Source: Variovorax sp. RA8 (GTDB lineage Bacteria; Pseudomonadota; Gammaproteobacteria; Burkholderiales; Burkholderiaceae_C). From it: a stretch of DNA of 64,000 bases. The notes below the pieces were generated by a model. It saw only the letters and a list, made by a program, of their open reading frames with translations, was not told the origin of the DNA and searched no databases. This document shows positions 52,134 to 59,794 of this stretch, piece by piece; positions within the stretch are counted from its first letter, which is position 1, and the number at the start of each line of letters is the position of its first letter. A program made the position numbers and the translations under genes. The stretch is taken from NCBI RefSeq assembly GCF_901827175.1, contig NZ_LR594662.1, positions 5,642,001-5,706,000 on the forward strand, written 5' to 3'.

Positions 52134-53114
52134 ATGTCCGAGTGCCGAATCCAGCGCCGCGCACTGCTCGTTGCCGGCGCCGCGATCGCTGCCGCCCGCA
52201 CCGGGCTTGCGCAGGAGCCGTTCCCGTCGCGGCCGATCAAGATCCTGGTGGGCGCCGGGGCCGGCGGGACCACGGACCTCACCGCCCGCCTGGTCGGCGA
52301 CAAGCTGGGCAAGCTGCTCGGCCAGCCGGTGGTGATCGAGAACAAGCCCGGCGCCTCCGGCACGCTCTCGGTCGCGCAGACGGTGCGCGCGCCTGCCGAC
52401 GGCCACACGCTGGTATGGGTGGGCAACAGCGTGATGGCGATCTCGCCCCACCTCTACAAGAACCCCGGCTATGACGTGAAGACGCTGATCCCGGTGAGCC
52501 AGGCCACCACGTCCGGCTTCATCCTTGTGGCCTCGCCCACGCTCGGCGTGAACAATGTGAAGGAGTTGGTGGCCTATGGCAGGGCCCATCCCGGGAAGCT
52601 CAGCTTCGGCTCCAACGGGGTCAACGGCAGCCTGCACCTGCTGGGCGAGCTGCTCAAGAGCGAAGGCGGCTTCGATGCGCTGCACGTGCCCTACAAGGGC
52701 GGCGCGGAATCGGCGAGCGCCATCATGGGCGGCAGCATTCACTTCCTGTTCGATGCGCTGTCGTCCAACATCCCGCTGGTGCGCTCGGGGAAGCTCAAGG
52801 CGCTGGCGGTGACCGGGCCTCAACGCGAGAAGGAGCTGCCGGACGTGCCGACCATGGCGGAGCAGGGCTTTCCAGGAATGACCACGGAGGTGTTTTTCGG
52901 CCTCGTGGCTGCGCCCGGCACGCCCGATGCCATCGTGTCCAGGCTCAACGCATCGATGAAGACGGCGCTGTCGGACCCCGCGGTGATCGAGGCGCTTCAA
53001 CGCTCGGGCAACGAGCCGAAGTACAGCACGCCCCGGCAGTTCCGCGCGCTGGTCGACAAGGAAGGGGCGCGCTTCGAGGCACTGCTGAAGGCCAAGGGCA
53101 TCCAGCCCGAGTGA
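52134..53114 (+). CDS. Bug/TctC-family periplasmic solute-binding protein
   Basis: This 326-residue receptor has a signal with RRALLVAGAAIAAARTGLAQ (Tat-like RR), then FPSRPIKILVGAGAGGTTDLTARLVG, GQPVVIENKPGASGTLSVAQTV and PADGHTLVWVGNSVM, the TctC fold. GAAGGAG precedes the ATG. It is divergent from the nitroreductase operon over the operator at 52022 and stands alone, without TctA/TctB genes. Confidence 0.9.
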   Translation: MSECRIQRRALLVAGAAIAAARTGLAQEPFPSRPIKILVGAGAGGTTDLTARLVGDKLGKLLGQPVVIENKPGASGTLSVAQTVRAPADGHTLVWVGNSVMAISPHLYKNPGYDVKTLIPVSQATTSGFILVASPTLGVNNVKELVAYGRAHPGKLSFGSNGVNGSLHLLGELLKSEGGFDALHVPYKGGAESASAIMGGSIHFLFDALSSNIPLVRSGKLKALAVTGPQREKELPDVPTMAEQGFPGMTTEVFFGLVAAPGTPDAIVSRLNASMKTALSDPAVIEALQRSGNEPKYSTPRQFRALVDKEGARFEALLKAKGIQPE

Positions 53115-53157
53115 GCCGGCGCGGACACCAGTCGTCAAGAGCGCGTGACGTCGGGGG

Positions 53158-53263
53158 CGGGATCAGGCCGGCAGGGCACGTTGCTCCGCTCATGTCCCCC
53201 GGCGGCCTGCGGCCGCCTCCTCCTTTACTTCGCTGCGCAACGCGCCCTGCCGGCCTGATCCTG
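53158..53263. repeat. Long inverted repeat (about 25-bp arms) with internal hairpin, REP-like
   Basis: Arms GATCAGGCCGGCAGGGC (53161-53177) and GCCCTGCCGGCCTGATC (53244-53260) are perfect complements, extending to about 25 bp with two mismatches. The loop has an inner hairpin GGCGGCC-TGC-GGCCGCC. It fills most of the gap between converging genes and could act as a bidirectional terminator. Similar repeats recur between genes in Comamonadaceae, from memory. Confidence 0.75.
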
Positions 53264-53303
53264 CGGGCGGTGTGGGTGCTCGAAGGCCCTGAAGTCGATG
53301 CGC

Positions 53304-53867
53304 TCAGGCGCCGCGGTCGCCCCAGCGGATGATCGCGGGCTGGCCGCCGCGGCGCAGGCCATGGCAGCTGCCCACCAGGCGGTCGGCAGATCTCGGGTCG
53401 TCCATGGCCTCGCCGCGCCGCACGCGACGACGTTCCATCGCGGGGTTGATCGCCTGGAAGGCGGTGGTGGCCATCGGGCCCAGCAGCTCGGTCAGGTGGG
53501 TGCAGCCCTGCTCGCCGGCGAACATGGTCTTCACCGCCTTGACGAAGCCGCCTTTGACCTGCATGCCGACCAGCTGCGCATAGGCTGCGTTGATGTGGCT
53601 GCAATCCGCATAGGGCACCTGGTGCGAGCAGGCCTGCGCGGCGACGATGACGAAGCGCTCGTCCAGCGTGATGCGCAGCGACATCAAGTGAACCGGCTCG
53701 CCCGCCTTGCGCGGCGCATTGCCGCGCGAGCCGTCCTGGTCGTGCGTGCGCACATCCGACAGGCGCCCCTCGATGTCGAACAGCCCGTCCTCGCGCTCCC
53801 AGCCGGTGCACTGCACCTGCCGCGTGTGCAGCAGCGCGCGCGGCGCCGCGGGCGCGAGCGCCTTCAT
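53304..53867 (-). CDS. DUF2889-domain protein
   Basis: This 187-residue protein, with REDGLFDIEGRLSDVRTHDQ, HLMSLRITLDERFVIVAAQACSHQVPYADC, GGFVKAVKTMFAGEQGCTHLTELLGPMATTAFQAI, is a DUF2889 family member of unknown activity. Its start overlaps the CoA-transferase stop by 4 bp, so the two are co-expressed. It may work on a CoA-linked intermediate. Confidence 0.85.
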   Translation of the reverse strand: MKALAPAAPRALLHTRQVQCTGWEREDGLFDIEGRLSDVRTHDQDGSRGNAPRKAGEPVHLMSLRITLDERFVIVAAQACSHQVPYADCSHINAAYAQLVGMQVKGGFVKAVKTMFAGEQGCTHLTELLGPMATTAFQAINPAMERRRVRRGEAMDDPRSADRLVGSCHGLRRGGQPAIIRWGDRGA

Positions 53868-55159
53868 TCCGCCGCTGCCTCCGCCGGTTGATGCACCGCC
53901 GCCTGCTCCAGTGCGCCGCTCGCCTGCAGCGCGGCAATGCGCGCGTCGTCGTAGCCCAGCACTTCGGCCAGCACCTCGTGGGTGTGCTGCCCTACGCCGG
54001 GCGCCGGCTCGGGGTCGGCGAGCGGCGTCGCCGAATAGAGGATCGGCAGCCGCACGTTCGGAATCCAGCCCAGCGTCGGATGCGCGATGCGCGTCACCAG
54101 CTTGCGCTCCTTCGCCTCGGGCGAGCGCAGCGCGTCGCCGACGCTGCGCACCTCGCCGCAGGGGATCTGCGCGGCGCGCATGCGCGGCTGCCAGTACGAC
54201 CAGGGGTGCTGCACGAACAGCTCCTCCAGCAGCTTGAAGATTTCCTCGCGCTTGCCCATGCGGCCATTGCGATCGGCATAGACCGGGTCGTTCGCCAGGT
54301 CCGGCCGCTCCAGCACCTGCGCGGCCAGGCGATGGAAGATCTTGTCGTTGCCGCAGTTGATGTAGAAGGGCTTGTCCTGGCTCATGAACACGCCCGAAGG
54401 GCAGGTGTCGGGGCTGGTGTTGCCATGGCGCTGCGGGTGCGCGCCGGTGTAGAGATGCTGCATGGCTGCGTAGCCCGTCATCAGCACCGCGTTGTCGAAC
54501 AGCGCCACCTCGATCTGCTGGCCCTGGCCGGTGCGGGCACGCGCGAGCAGCGCACCGAGGATGGCGTTGCAGGCCATCATCGCGGTGCTGATGTCGACCA
54601 CCGGCGACAGCGTGCGCACGCCCTGTCGGTCGGGATAGCCGTTCAGCGAGATGAAGCCGCTTTCCGCCTGCGCGATCGGATCGAAGCCCAGTCGATCCTT
54701 GAAGGCGCCCTCGCGCCCGTAGGCCGACACCGAGCAATAGACGATCCGGGGGTTGAGCTTCTTCACGCTCGCGTAGTCGAGGCCGAAGCGCTCCATCACG
54801 CCGGTGGAGAAGTTCTCGCACACCACGTCGGCCTGCGCGATCAGCTCCTTCACCACGGCCACGCCTTCGGGGCTCTTCAGGTTCAGCGCGACGCTGCGCT
54901 TGTTGCGGTTGCCCCAGGCGTAGGGCGCGCCCTGCGCCGGCGCCTCGGGCGGCACCGGCGGGTAGTGGCGGAATTCGTCGCCGCGGCCGGGCGTCTCGAC
55001 CTTGATCACGTCGGCACCCATGTCCCCGAGGATCATGGTGGCGATGGGGCCGGCGAGAAAGTGGCTGAAGTCGATGACGCGGATGCCCTCCAGCGCCACG
55101 GGCGCGTCGGCGGGGCGCGGCTTGTGCACCGGGAAGTCGTTTTCGAGGCGATCGAACAT
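53864..55159 (-). CDS. CaiB/BaiF-family CoA-transferase
   Basis: This 431-residue protein has LEGIRVIDFSHFLAGPIATMILGDMGADVIKVETPGRGDEFRHYPP, NFSTGVMERFGL, RIVYCSVSAYGREGAFKDRLGFDPIAQAESGF, with the class III catalytic aspartate in LSPVVDISTAMMACNAILG. It transfers CoA between a carboxylate and an acyl-CoA donor. It is followed by the DUF2889 gene (4-bp overlap). An operator and TATAAT lie just upstream at 55182. Confidence 0.9.
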   Translation of the reverse strand: MFDRLENDFPVHKPRPADAPVALEGIRVIDFSHFLAGPIATMILGDMGADVIKVETPGRGDEFRHYPPVPPEAPAQGAPYAWGNRNKRSVALNLKSPEGVAVVKELIAQADVVCENFSTGVMERFGLDYASVKKLNPRIVYCSVSAYGREGAFKDRLGFDPIAQAESGFISLNGYPDRQGVRTLSPVVDISTAMMACNAILGALLARARTGQGQQIEVALFDNAVLMTGYAAMQHLYTGAHPQRHGNTSPDTCPSGVFMSQDKPFYINCGNDKIFHRLAAQVLERPDLANDPVYADRNGRMGKREEIFKLLEELFVQHPWSYWQPRMRAAQIPCGEVRSVGDALRSPEAKERKLVTRIAHPTLGWIPNVRLPILYSATPLADPEPAPGVGQHTHEVLAEVLGYDDARIAALQASGALEQAAVHQPAEAAAE

Positions 55160-55181
55160 GGCAGTAGGCCCGTTTAGTATC

Positions 55182-55196
55182 ATTGGTAAGACCATT
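55182..55196. promoter_or_regulatory. GntR/FCD-type operator ATTGGTAAGACCATT
   Basis: Core TGGTAAGACCA at 55184-55194. On the minus strand a perfect TATAAT runs straight into it, so a bound regulator would cover the -10 box of the CoA-transferase gene. Confidence 0.72.
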
Positions 55197-55266
55197 ATAT
55201 TGATGGCCTTCGAGGCCCGTCAATGCATTTGCCCGGGGATCTCGGGCCCTTGGCGTGCGGCTGCCG

Positions 55267-55566
55267 TCAATGCGCGCCGGTCGCGCCGGCCGGCACGATG
55301 GTGCCCATCTGCCGCGATTCGCGCGTGCGCACGCTGCCAGGCACCTTCCGCACGTGGGTGCCGGTGCCGTCCACGCAATAGCTGCCGTCGGGCAGTTCGT
55401 CCAGGATGCCGCCGGTCACGGTCAACAGCATGTCGAACAGTTCGATCCAGCCGCCCTCGCGCTCTTCTTCCCAGACATACCGGGTCACGCGATAGGTGCG
55501 GCCACGCGCGTCCTCGACGTCGAATTGCCGCTCGGCCACGGTGCGGGTCGCAGGTGTGGTGCTCAT
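55267..55566 (-). CDS. Small conserved-looking protein of unknown function
   Basis: This 99-residue protein, MSTTPATRTVAERQFDVEDARGRTYRVTRYVWEEEREGG onward, is acidic, has no signal or membrane segment and sits between operators at 55182 and 55595. It is probably part of the regulon. I recognise no family. Confidence 0.6.
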   Translation of the reverse strand: MSTTPATRTVAERQFDVEDARGRTYRVTRYVWEEEREGGWIELFDMLLTVTGGILDELPDGSYCVDGTGTHVRKVPGSVRTRESRQMGTIVPAGATGAH

Positions 55567-55594
55567 GAAGCCCATCATACGCCGACGCTGGTCT

Positions 55595-55609
55595 TTTGGT
55601 AAGACCTAT
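55595..55609. promoter_or_regulatory. GntR/FCD-type operator, degenerate: TTTGGTAAGACCTAT
   Basis: Core TGGTAAGACCT (55597-55607) has one change from the palindrome. It overlaps a minus-strand TATAGG box for the small protein gene and lies before the TctC gene at 55662. Confidence 0.5.
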
Positions 55610-55661
55610 AGACATTTAGTCCAAATCCAAAGATCATCGAGGGCCAAGGAGATTCACAGAC

Positions 55662-56627
55662 ATGCATCGCCGTACCCTCATCGCGGGCGCCCTTCTCGCC
55701 CTGGCCGCCGCCGGCCCCGTGCTGGCCCAGAACGACTGGCCCCAGCGCCCCATCAAGTTCATCGTGCCCGCCGCCGCGGGAGGCACCAACGACGTGCTCG
55801 GCCGCTACATCCAGGAGCCGCTGCAGAAGATCCTGGGCCAGCCGGTGGTGATGGAATACAAGGCCGGCGCCGGCGGCGCCATCGCGTCGCAGTATGTCGC
55901 GCAGCAACCGGCCGACGGCTACACCTTCCTCCTGCATGGCAGCGGCTTCGTCACGGTGCCGCTGGTGCAGAAGAAGCCGAGCTACGACGCGCTCAAGGAC
56001 TTCGTGCCGGTGTCGCTGCTGGGCACCTCGCCCATGGTGTTGATGACCCATCCTTCCACGCCGGCCACGCTCGGTGAATTCGTGCACCAGGCCCGGGCCA
56101 ACCCCGGTTCTCTCGAATGGGGTGCCTCCGCGCTGGGCGGCGTCGGCCAGCTGGCGATGGAGGCCTTCCACGAGGCCGCCGGCATCCACAAGATGGTGAT
56201 GGTGCCCTACCCCGGCGCGGGGCCGTCGGCACAGGCGCTGCTCGCGGGCCAGACCAAGTACATGCTCTCGACGCCGTCGTCGGCCACCTCGGGCTTCGTG
56301 AAGGACGGGAAGATGCGGATCCTGGGCGTGTCCACCGCCAAGCGCAGCCCGCTGTTGCCCGAGGTGCCGAGCATCGCCGAAGTGGTGCCCGGCTACGACA
56401 CGCAGACCTGGTTCGGCCTGCTGGCGCGCACCGGCACGCCGCCGCAGGTGGTCGCGAAGCTCGCCGACGCAATCGCCAAGGTGATGGCGCAACCCGACAT
56501 CCAGGAGAAGTTCCGCGCCGTCTACGTGGTGCCGAAGACCGGCACGAAGGAGCTGGGCGACATCGTCCGGACCGACCACCAGCTGTGGGGCCAGGTGGTC
56601 AAGGCCAACAACATCACGATGGATTGA
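55662..56627 (+). CDS. Bug/TctC-family periplasmic solute-binding protein
   Basis: This 321-residue receptor has a signal (MHRRTLIAGALLALAAAGPVLAQ) and WPQRPIKFIVPAAAGGTNDVLGRYIQ, GQPVVMEYKAGAGGAIASQYVA, PADGYTFLLHGSGF. AAGGAG precedes its ATG. A quinone-reductase gene follows after 5 bp, so the two are probably co-transcribed. It is the third orphan TctC receptor of the locus. Confidence 0.9.
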   Translation: MHRRTLIAGALLALAAAGPVLAQNDWPQRPIKFIVPAAAGGTNDVLGRYIQEPLQKILGQPVVMEYKAGAGGAIASQYVAQQPADGYTFLLHGSGFVTVPLVQKKPSYDALKDFVPVSLLGTSPMVLMTHPSTPATLGEFVHQARANPGSLEWGASALGGVGQLAMEAFHEAAGIHKMVMVPYPGAGPSAQALLAGQTKYMLSTPSSATSGFVKDGKMRILGVSTAKRSPLLPEVPSIAEVVPGYDTQTWFGLLARTGTPPQVVAKLADAIAKVMAQPDIQEKFRAVYVVPKTGTKELGDIVRTDHQLWGQVVKANNITMD

Positions 56628-56632
56628 GGGCC

Positions 56633-57616
56633 ATGAAGGCCATCGTCTGCCGCAGCTTCGGGCCCGTGGACCAGCTTGACTACGCCGAAGTGCCTGACCG
56701 CCCGCTTCTGCCGCACGAGGTGCGCGTGCGCGTGCGCGCCGCCGGCGTGAACTTCCCCGACTCGCTGAAGATCGAGGGGCTCCACCAGATCAAGCCGCCC
56801 CTGCCCTGGGTGCCGGGCAGCGAGACCGGCGGGGTGGTCGAGGCGGCCGGCGCGCAAGTGAGCTCCGTGCGGCCCGGCGATCGCGTGATGGGCGTGTCGG
56901 ACGCGCGCGGCGGCGGCTTCGCCGAGCAGATCGTGCTGGACGCCGAGCGTGTGTTCGCCCTGCCCTCCCGCATGAGCTTCGAGGAGGCCGCGGCCACGCC
57001 GGTGGTCTACGGCACGACCCTCTATGCCTTGAAGCAGCGCGGCCGCCTCGCGCCCGGCGAATGGCTGCTGGTGCTGGGCGCAGCGGGCGGCGTGGGCCTC
57101 GCCACGGTCCAGCTGGGCCAGGCCATGGGCGCGCGCGTGATCGCCGCGGCCAGCACGCCGGAGAAGCGCGCGCTGTGCCTGGAGCACGGCGCCGAGCACG
57201 CCATCGACTACACGCAGCCCGGCTGGCGCGAGGAGGTCAAGGCGCTCACCGGCGGACGTGGCGTGGACGTGGCCTACGACCCAGTGGGCGGCGATGCCTT
57301 CGACGAGGCCGTGCGCTGCATGGCCTTCGACGGCCGCTACCTGGTGATCGGCTTCACCTCGGGGCGCATCCCGCAGATCCAGGTCAACTATCCGCTGGTG
57401 AAGGGCTTCGACATCCTGGGTGTGCGCTACGACGTGTGGCGCGACGGCTGCTGGCCCGAGGCGCGCGCCAACCTGCAGCAGGTGCTGGCCTTCTACGAGC
57501 AGCGGCGCGTCCGACCGCTCGTCTCGGCGCGCTGGCCGCTGCCGCGCGCCGTGGAGGCCCTGCGCAGCATCACCTCGCGGGGCACCACGGGGAAGGTGGT
57601 GCTGGTCGCGGGGTGA
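56633..57616 (+). CDS. NADPH:quinone oxidoreductase-family zinc-less MDR
   Basis: This 327-residue medium-chain reductase has MKAIVCRSFGPVDQLDYAEVPDRPLLPHEVRVRVRAAGVNFPD and the cofactor motif LLVLGAAGGVGLATVQLGQAMGARV, but lacks zinc ligands, as in quinone oxidoreductases and enoyl reductases. In this locus an enoyl-CoA or enone reduction is plausible. It begins 5 bp after the TctC stop. Confidence 0.9.
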   Translation: MKAIVCRSFGPVDQLDYAEVPDRPLLPHEVRVRVRAAGVNFPDSLKIEGLHQIKPPLPWVPGSETGGVVEAAGAQVSSVRPGDRVMGVSDARGGGFAEQIVLDAERVFALPSRMSFEEAAATPVVYGTTLYALKQRGRLAPGEWLLVLGAAGGVGLATVQLGQAMGARVIAAASTPEKRALCLEHGAEHAIDYTQPGWREEVKALTGGRGVDVAYDPVGGDAFDEAVRCMAFDGRYLVIGFTSGRIPQIQVNYPLVKGFDILGVRYDVWRDGCWPEARANLQQVLAFYEQRRVRPLVSARWPLPRAVEALRSITSRGTTGKVVLVAG

Positions 57617-57640
57617 TGCAGTAGCTCATCTTCAACTGGG

Positions 57641-57672
57641 GGTCTTGCGCGTTGCAGGTCTTGCGCGCTGCA
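57641..57672. repeat. Tandem 16-bp repeat GGTCTTGCGCG(T/C)TGCA
   Basis: Two adjacent 16-bp units differ at one base. They lie in the 184-bp gap between the quinone reductase and the GntR gene, where I see no other feature. Possibly a transcription or repeat relic. Confidence 0.55.
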
Positions 57673-57800
57673 AAGGCGCCTGCGGGTGTGCGGGTATCCG
57701 AAGACACCAACCGCTGTGTGCGTGGGTCGGTATTCAGGCCAACCCCGACTTGTCCTCCGCGCTCGCGTACAAATCCCGTGCTTCTTGACTGCCAGGCCCA

Positions 57801-58550
57801 TCAAGCAGAGCGCGGCGAGCCCGGGCGCCTCAGCTTCTTGTCGCGCTCACTCACCAGGTACTCCATCACGTACCGCAGGTGCTGGGCCATCGCGTCGGAG
57901 GCCGCCTGCGCATCGCGCTGGCGCATCAGGTCCAGCACCCGCTGGCGCACGACCATGATGTTCTTGTTCGGCCTCGGGTCCACGCTCGCGAGCATGGCGC
58001 GGTACACCTCCGACAGCGCGTCCACCATCATCAGCACCAGCGGGTTGTGCGTGGCCAGCGCGATCAGGCGGTAGAACTCGATCACCGACTGCGTGTTGCG
58101 CGACGCCCGGCCCAGGCGGAACAGGTCGGTGTGCAGGTCGATGTCGCGCTGGATCGCATCGAACTCCTCGTCCGTAGCCCGCGGGCAGGCGAGGCGGATC
58201 GCCACGCAGATGATCTCGGTGCGCGCCTCCATGACGTTCTCCAGCGAGGCCTGCGCGAGCGACACCATGTCCTGCATCGTCTGCGCGAGTCCGCCGCTGC
58301 CGCCGCTGCGGATGTAGAAGCCGCCGTTGATGCCCTTGCGCGCCTCCACCACGCCCGAGACCTCGAGACTGCGCAGCGCATCGCGCGCAGCCGCGCGGCC
58401 GATGCCGAAGCGCTCGGCCAACTCGCGCTCGCCGGGGAGCCGGTCGCCCGGCTTCAGCTCCCCGCTCATGAGCTGGTCGCGGATGCGGTCGCACACGGCC
58501 TCGAAGCCGCGGCGCGTGCGCACGGGCTGATAGAGCGATTCGTTCGACAT
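57801..58550 (-). CDS. GntR-family regulator with FCD domain (FY-type)
   Basis: This 249-residue regulator has a winged helix (GFEAVCDRIRDQLMSGELKPGDRLPGERELAERFGIGRAAARDALRSLE) and an FCD domain with ARTEIICVAIRLACPRATDEEFDAIQRDI and SVIEFYRLIALATHNPL, where the usual metal histidine is tyrosine. It is divergent from the acyl-CoA dehydrogenase operon across the operator at 58593 and most likely controls it. Confidence 0.9.
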   Translation of the reverse strand: MSNESLYQPVRTRRGFEAVCDRIRDQLMSGELKPGDRLPGERELAERFGIGRAAARDALRSLEVSGVVEARKGINGGFYIRSGGSGGLAQTMQDMVSLAQASLENVMEARTEIICVAIRLACPRATDEEFDAIQRDIDLHTDLFRLGRASRNTQSVIEFYRLIALATHNPLVLMMVDALSEVYRAMLASVDPRPNKNIMVVRQRVLDLMRQRDAQAASDAMAQHLRYVMEYLVSERDKKLRRPGSPRSA

Positions 58551-58592
58551 GGAGCAGGTGTCCTTTTTGGGGTTCCAGAGTATTGCATATTC

Positions 58593-58607
58593 ATTGGTTG
58601 AACCATA
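58593..58607. promoter_or_regulatory. GntR/FCD-type operator ATTGGTTGAACCATA
   Basis: Core TGGTTGAACCA at 58595-58605 lies between the divergent FY-type regulator and the acyl-CoA dehydrogenase gene, 15 bp before its ATG, just after CATATT on the plus strand. Confidence 0.7.
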
Positions 58608-58619
58608 AGATAGTTCACC

Positions 58620-59780
58620 ATGGACCTGGACCTGAGCCCCGAACAGCGCGCCTTCAGAGACGAGGTGCGCACCTTCATCCGGTCGCGCCTGCCCGCGGAG
58701 ATCCGCGAACGGCTGCGCGCCGGCCATCCACCGCGCAAGCAGGACACCGTGACCTGGCAGCGCATCCTCAACGAGCGCGGCTGGGCCGCGCCGCACTGGC
58801 CCCGGCGCTATGGCGGCGCCGACCTCGGGCAGATGGAGCGGCTGATCCTGCTCGACGAGATCTACCGCGCGCCAGCGCCGCTGCCGCAGGTGTTCAACGT
58901 CGGCATGCTCGGGCCGGTGCTGATGAAGTTCGGCACGCCCGCGCAGTGCGACCATTTCCTGCCGCGCCTCGCCAATCTCGATGTGTGGTTCTGCCAGGGC
59001 TTCTCGGAGCCCGGCTCCGGCTCCGACCTTGCTTCCCTGCGCACCAGCGCACGCCGGGACGGGGACCACTATGTCGTCAACGGCCAGAAGATCTGGACCA
59101 CCACGGCGCACCTGGCCGACTGGGTGTTCGCGCTCGTGCGCACCGACAGCGAGGCGCGCAAGCAGGAGGGCATCTCGTTCCTGCTGATCGACCTGCGCAC
59201 GCCCGGCATCACCATCCGTCCGATCCGCTCCATCGATGGCGAGCACCATCTGAACGAGGTGTTCTTCGACGAGGTGCGCGTGCCCGCGGCCAACCTGGTG
59301 GGCCAGGAGAACAAGGGCTGGGACTGCGCCAAGTACCTGCTGGTCAACGAGCGCACCGGCATCGCCAATGTCGGCCTGTGCCGCGAGCGGCTCGACTACG
59401 CGCGCGAGCTCGCCGCACGCCACGCGCAGGCCGGCAGGCCCTTGCTGGACGACGCGGGGCTGCGCGGCGAGATCGCCCGGCTCGACGCCGAGATCCGGGC
59501 GCTGGAGATCACCAACTGGCGCTTCCTGCTCACGCAGAGCGAGCAGCAGCGCCTGCCCGCCTTCGCCTCGGTGCTCAAGCTCAAGGGCACCGAGCTGCAG
59601 CAGGAGATCAACGCGCTCCTGGCGCGCATCGCCGGCCCCGGCGGGCTGGAGCGCCGTCCCGCGGAGGAGGTGGCGCACGGCCCGCTCGCGGCGCGCTATT
59701 TCTACTCGCGCGCCGCCTCCATCTACGGCGGCACGACCGAGATACAGAAGGACATCCTGGCCAAGGCCATCGTCGGCTGA
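58620..59780 (+). CDS. Acyl-CoA dehydrogenase (subunit 1 of a paired enzyme)
   Basis: This 386-residue FAD enzyme has MDLDLSPEQRAFRDEVRTFI, WFCQGFSEPGSGSDLASLRT (FAD contact), KIWTTTAHLADWVFALVRTD and the C-terminal YGGTTEIQKDILAKAIVG. It forms an alpha-beta double bond in an acyl-CoA. A second, diverged ACAD follows after 14 bp, as in the heteromeric FadE/ChsE pairs of steroid side-chain degradation. Operator just upstream. Confidence 0.9.
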   Translation: MDLDLSPEQRAFRDEVRTFIRSRLPAEIRERLRAGHPPRKQDTVTWQRILNERGWAAPHWPRRYGGADLGQMERLILLDEIYRAPAPLPQVFNVGMLGPVLMKFGTPAQCDHFLPRLANLDVWFCQGFSEPGSGSDLASLRTSARRDGDHYVVNGQKIWTTTAHLADWVFALVRTDSEARKQEGISFLLIDLRTPGITIRPIRSIDGEHHLNEVFFDEVRVPAANLVGQENKGWDCAKYLLVNERTGIANVGLCRERLDYARELAARHAQAGRPLLDDAGLRGEIARLDAEIRALEITNWRFLLTQSEQQRLPAFASVLKLKGTELQQEINALLARIAGPGGLERRPAEEVAHGPLAARYFYSRAASIYGGTTEIQKDILAKAIVG

Positions 59781-59794
59781 ACAGGAGCACGCAC

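Noticed and set aside
53115..53303. A CRISPR array in the repeat-rich gap
   Set aside because: It is a single inverted repeat pair, not regularly spaced direct repeats; no cas genes are present.
57617..57800. A small gene in the gap after the quinone reductase
   Set aside because: The open frames have no ribosome-binding site or recognisable family and cover the tandem repeat.
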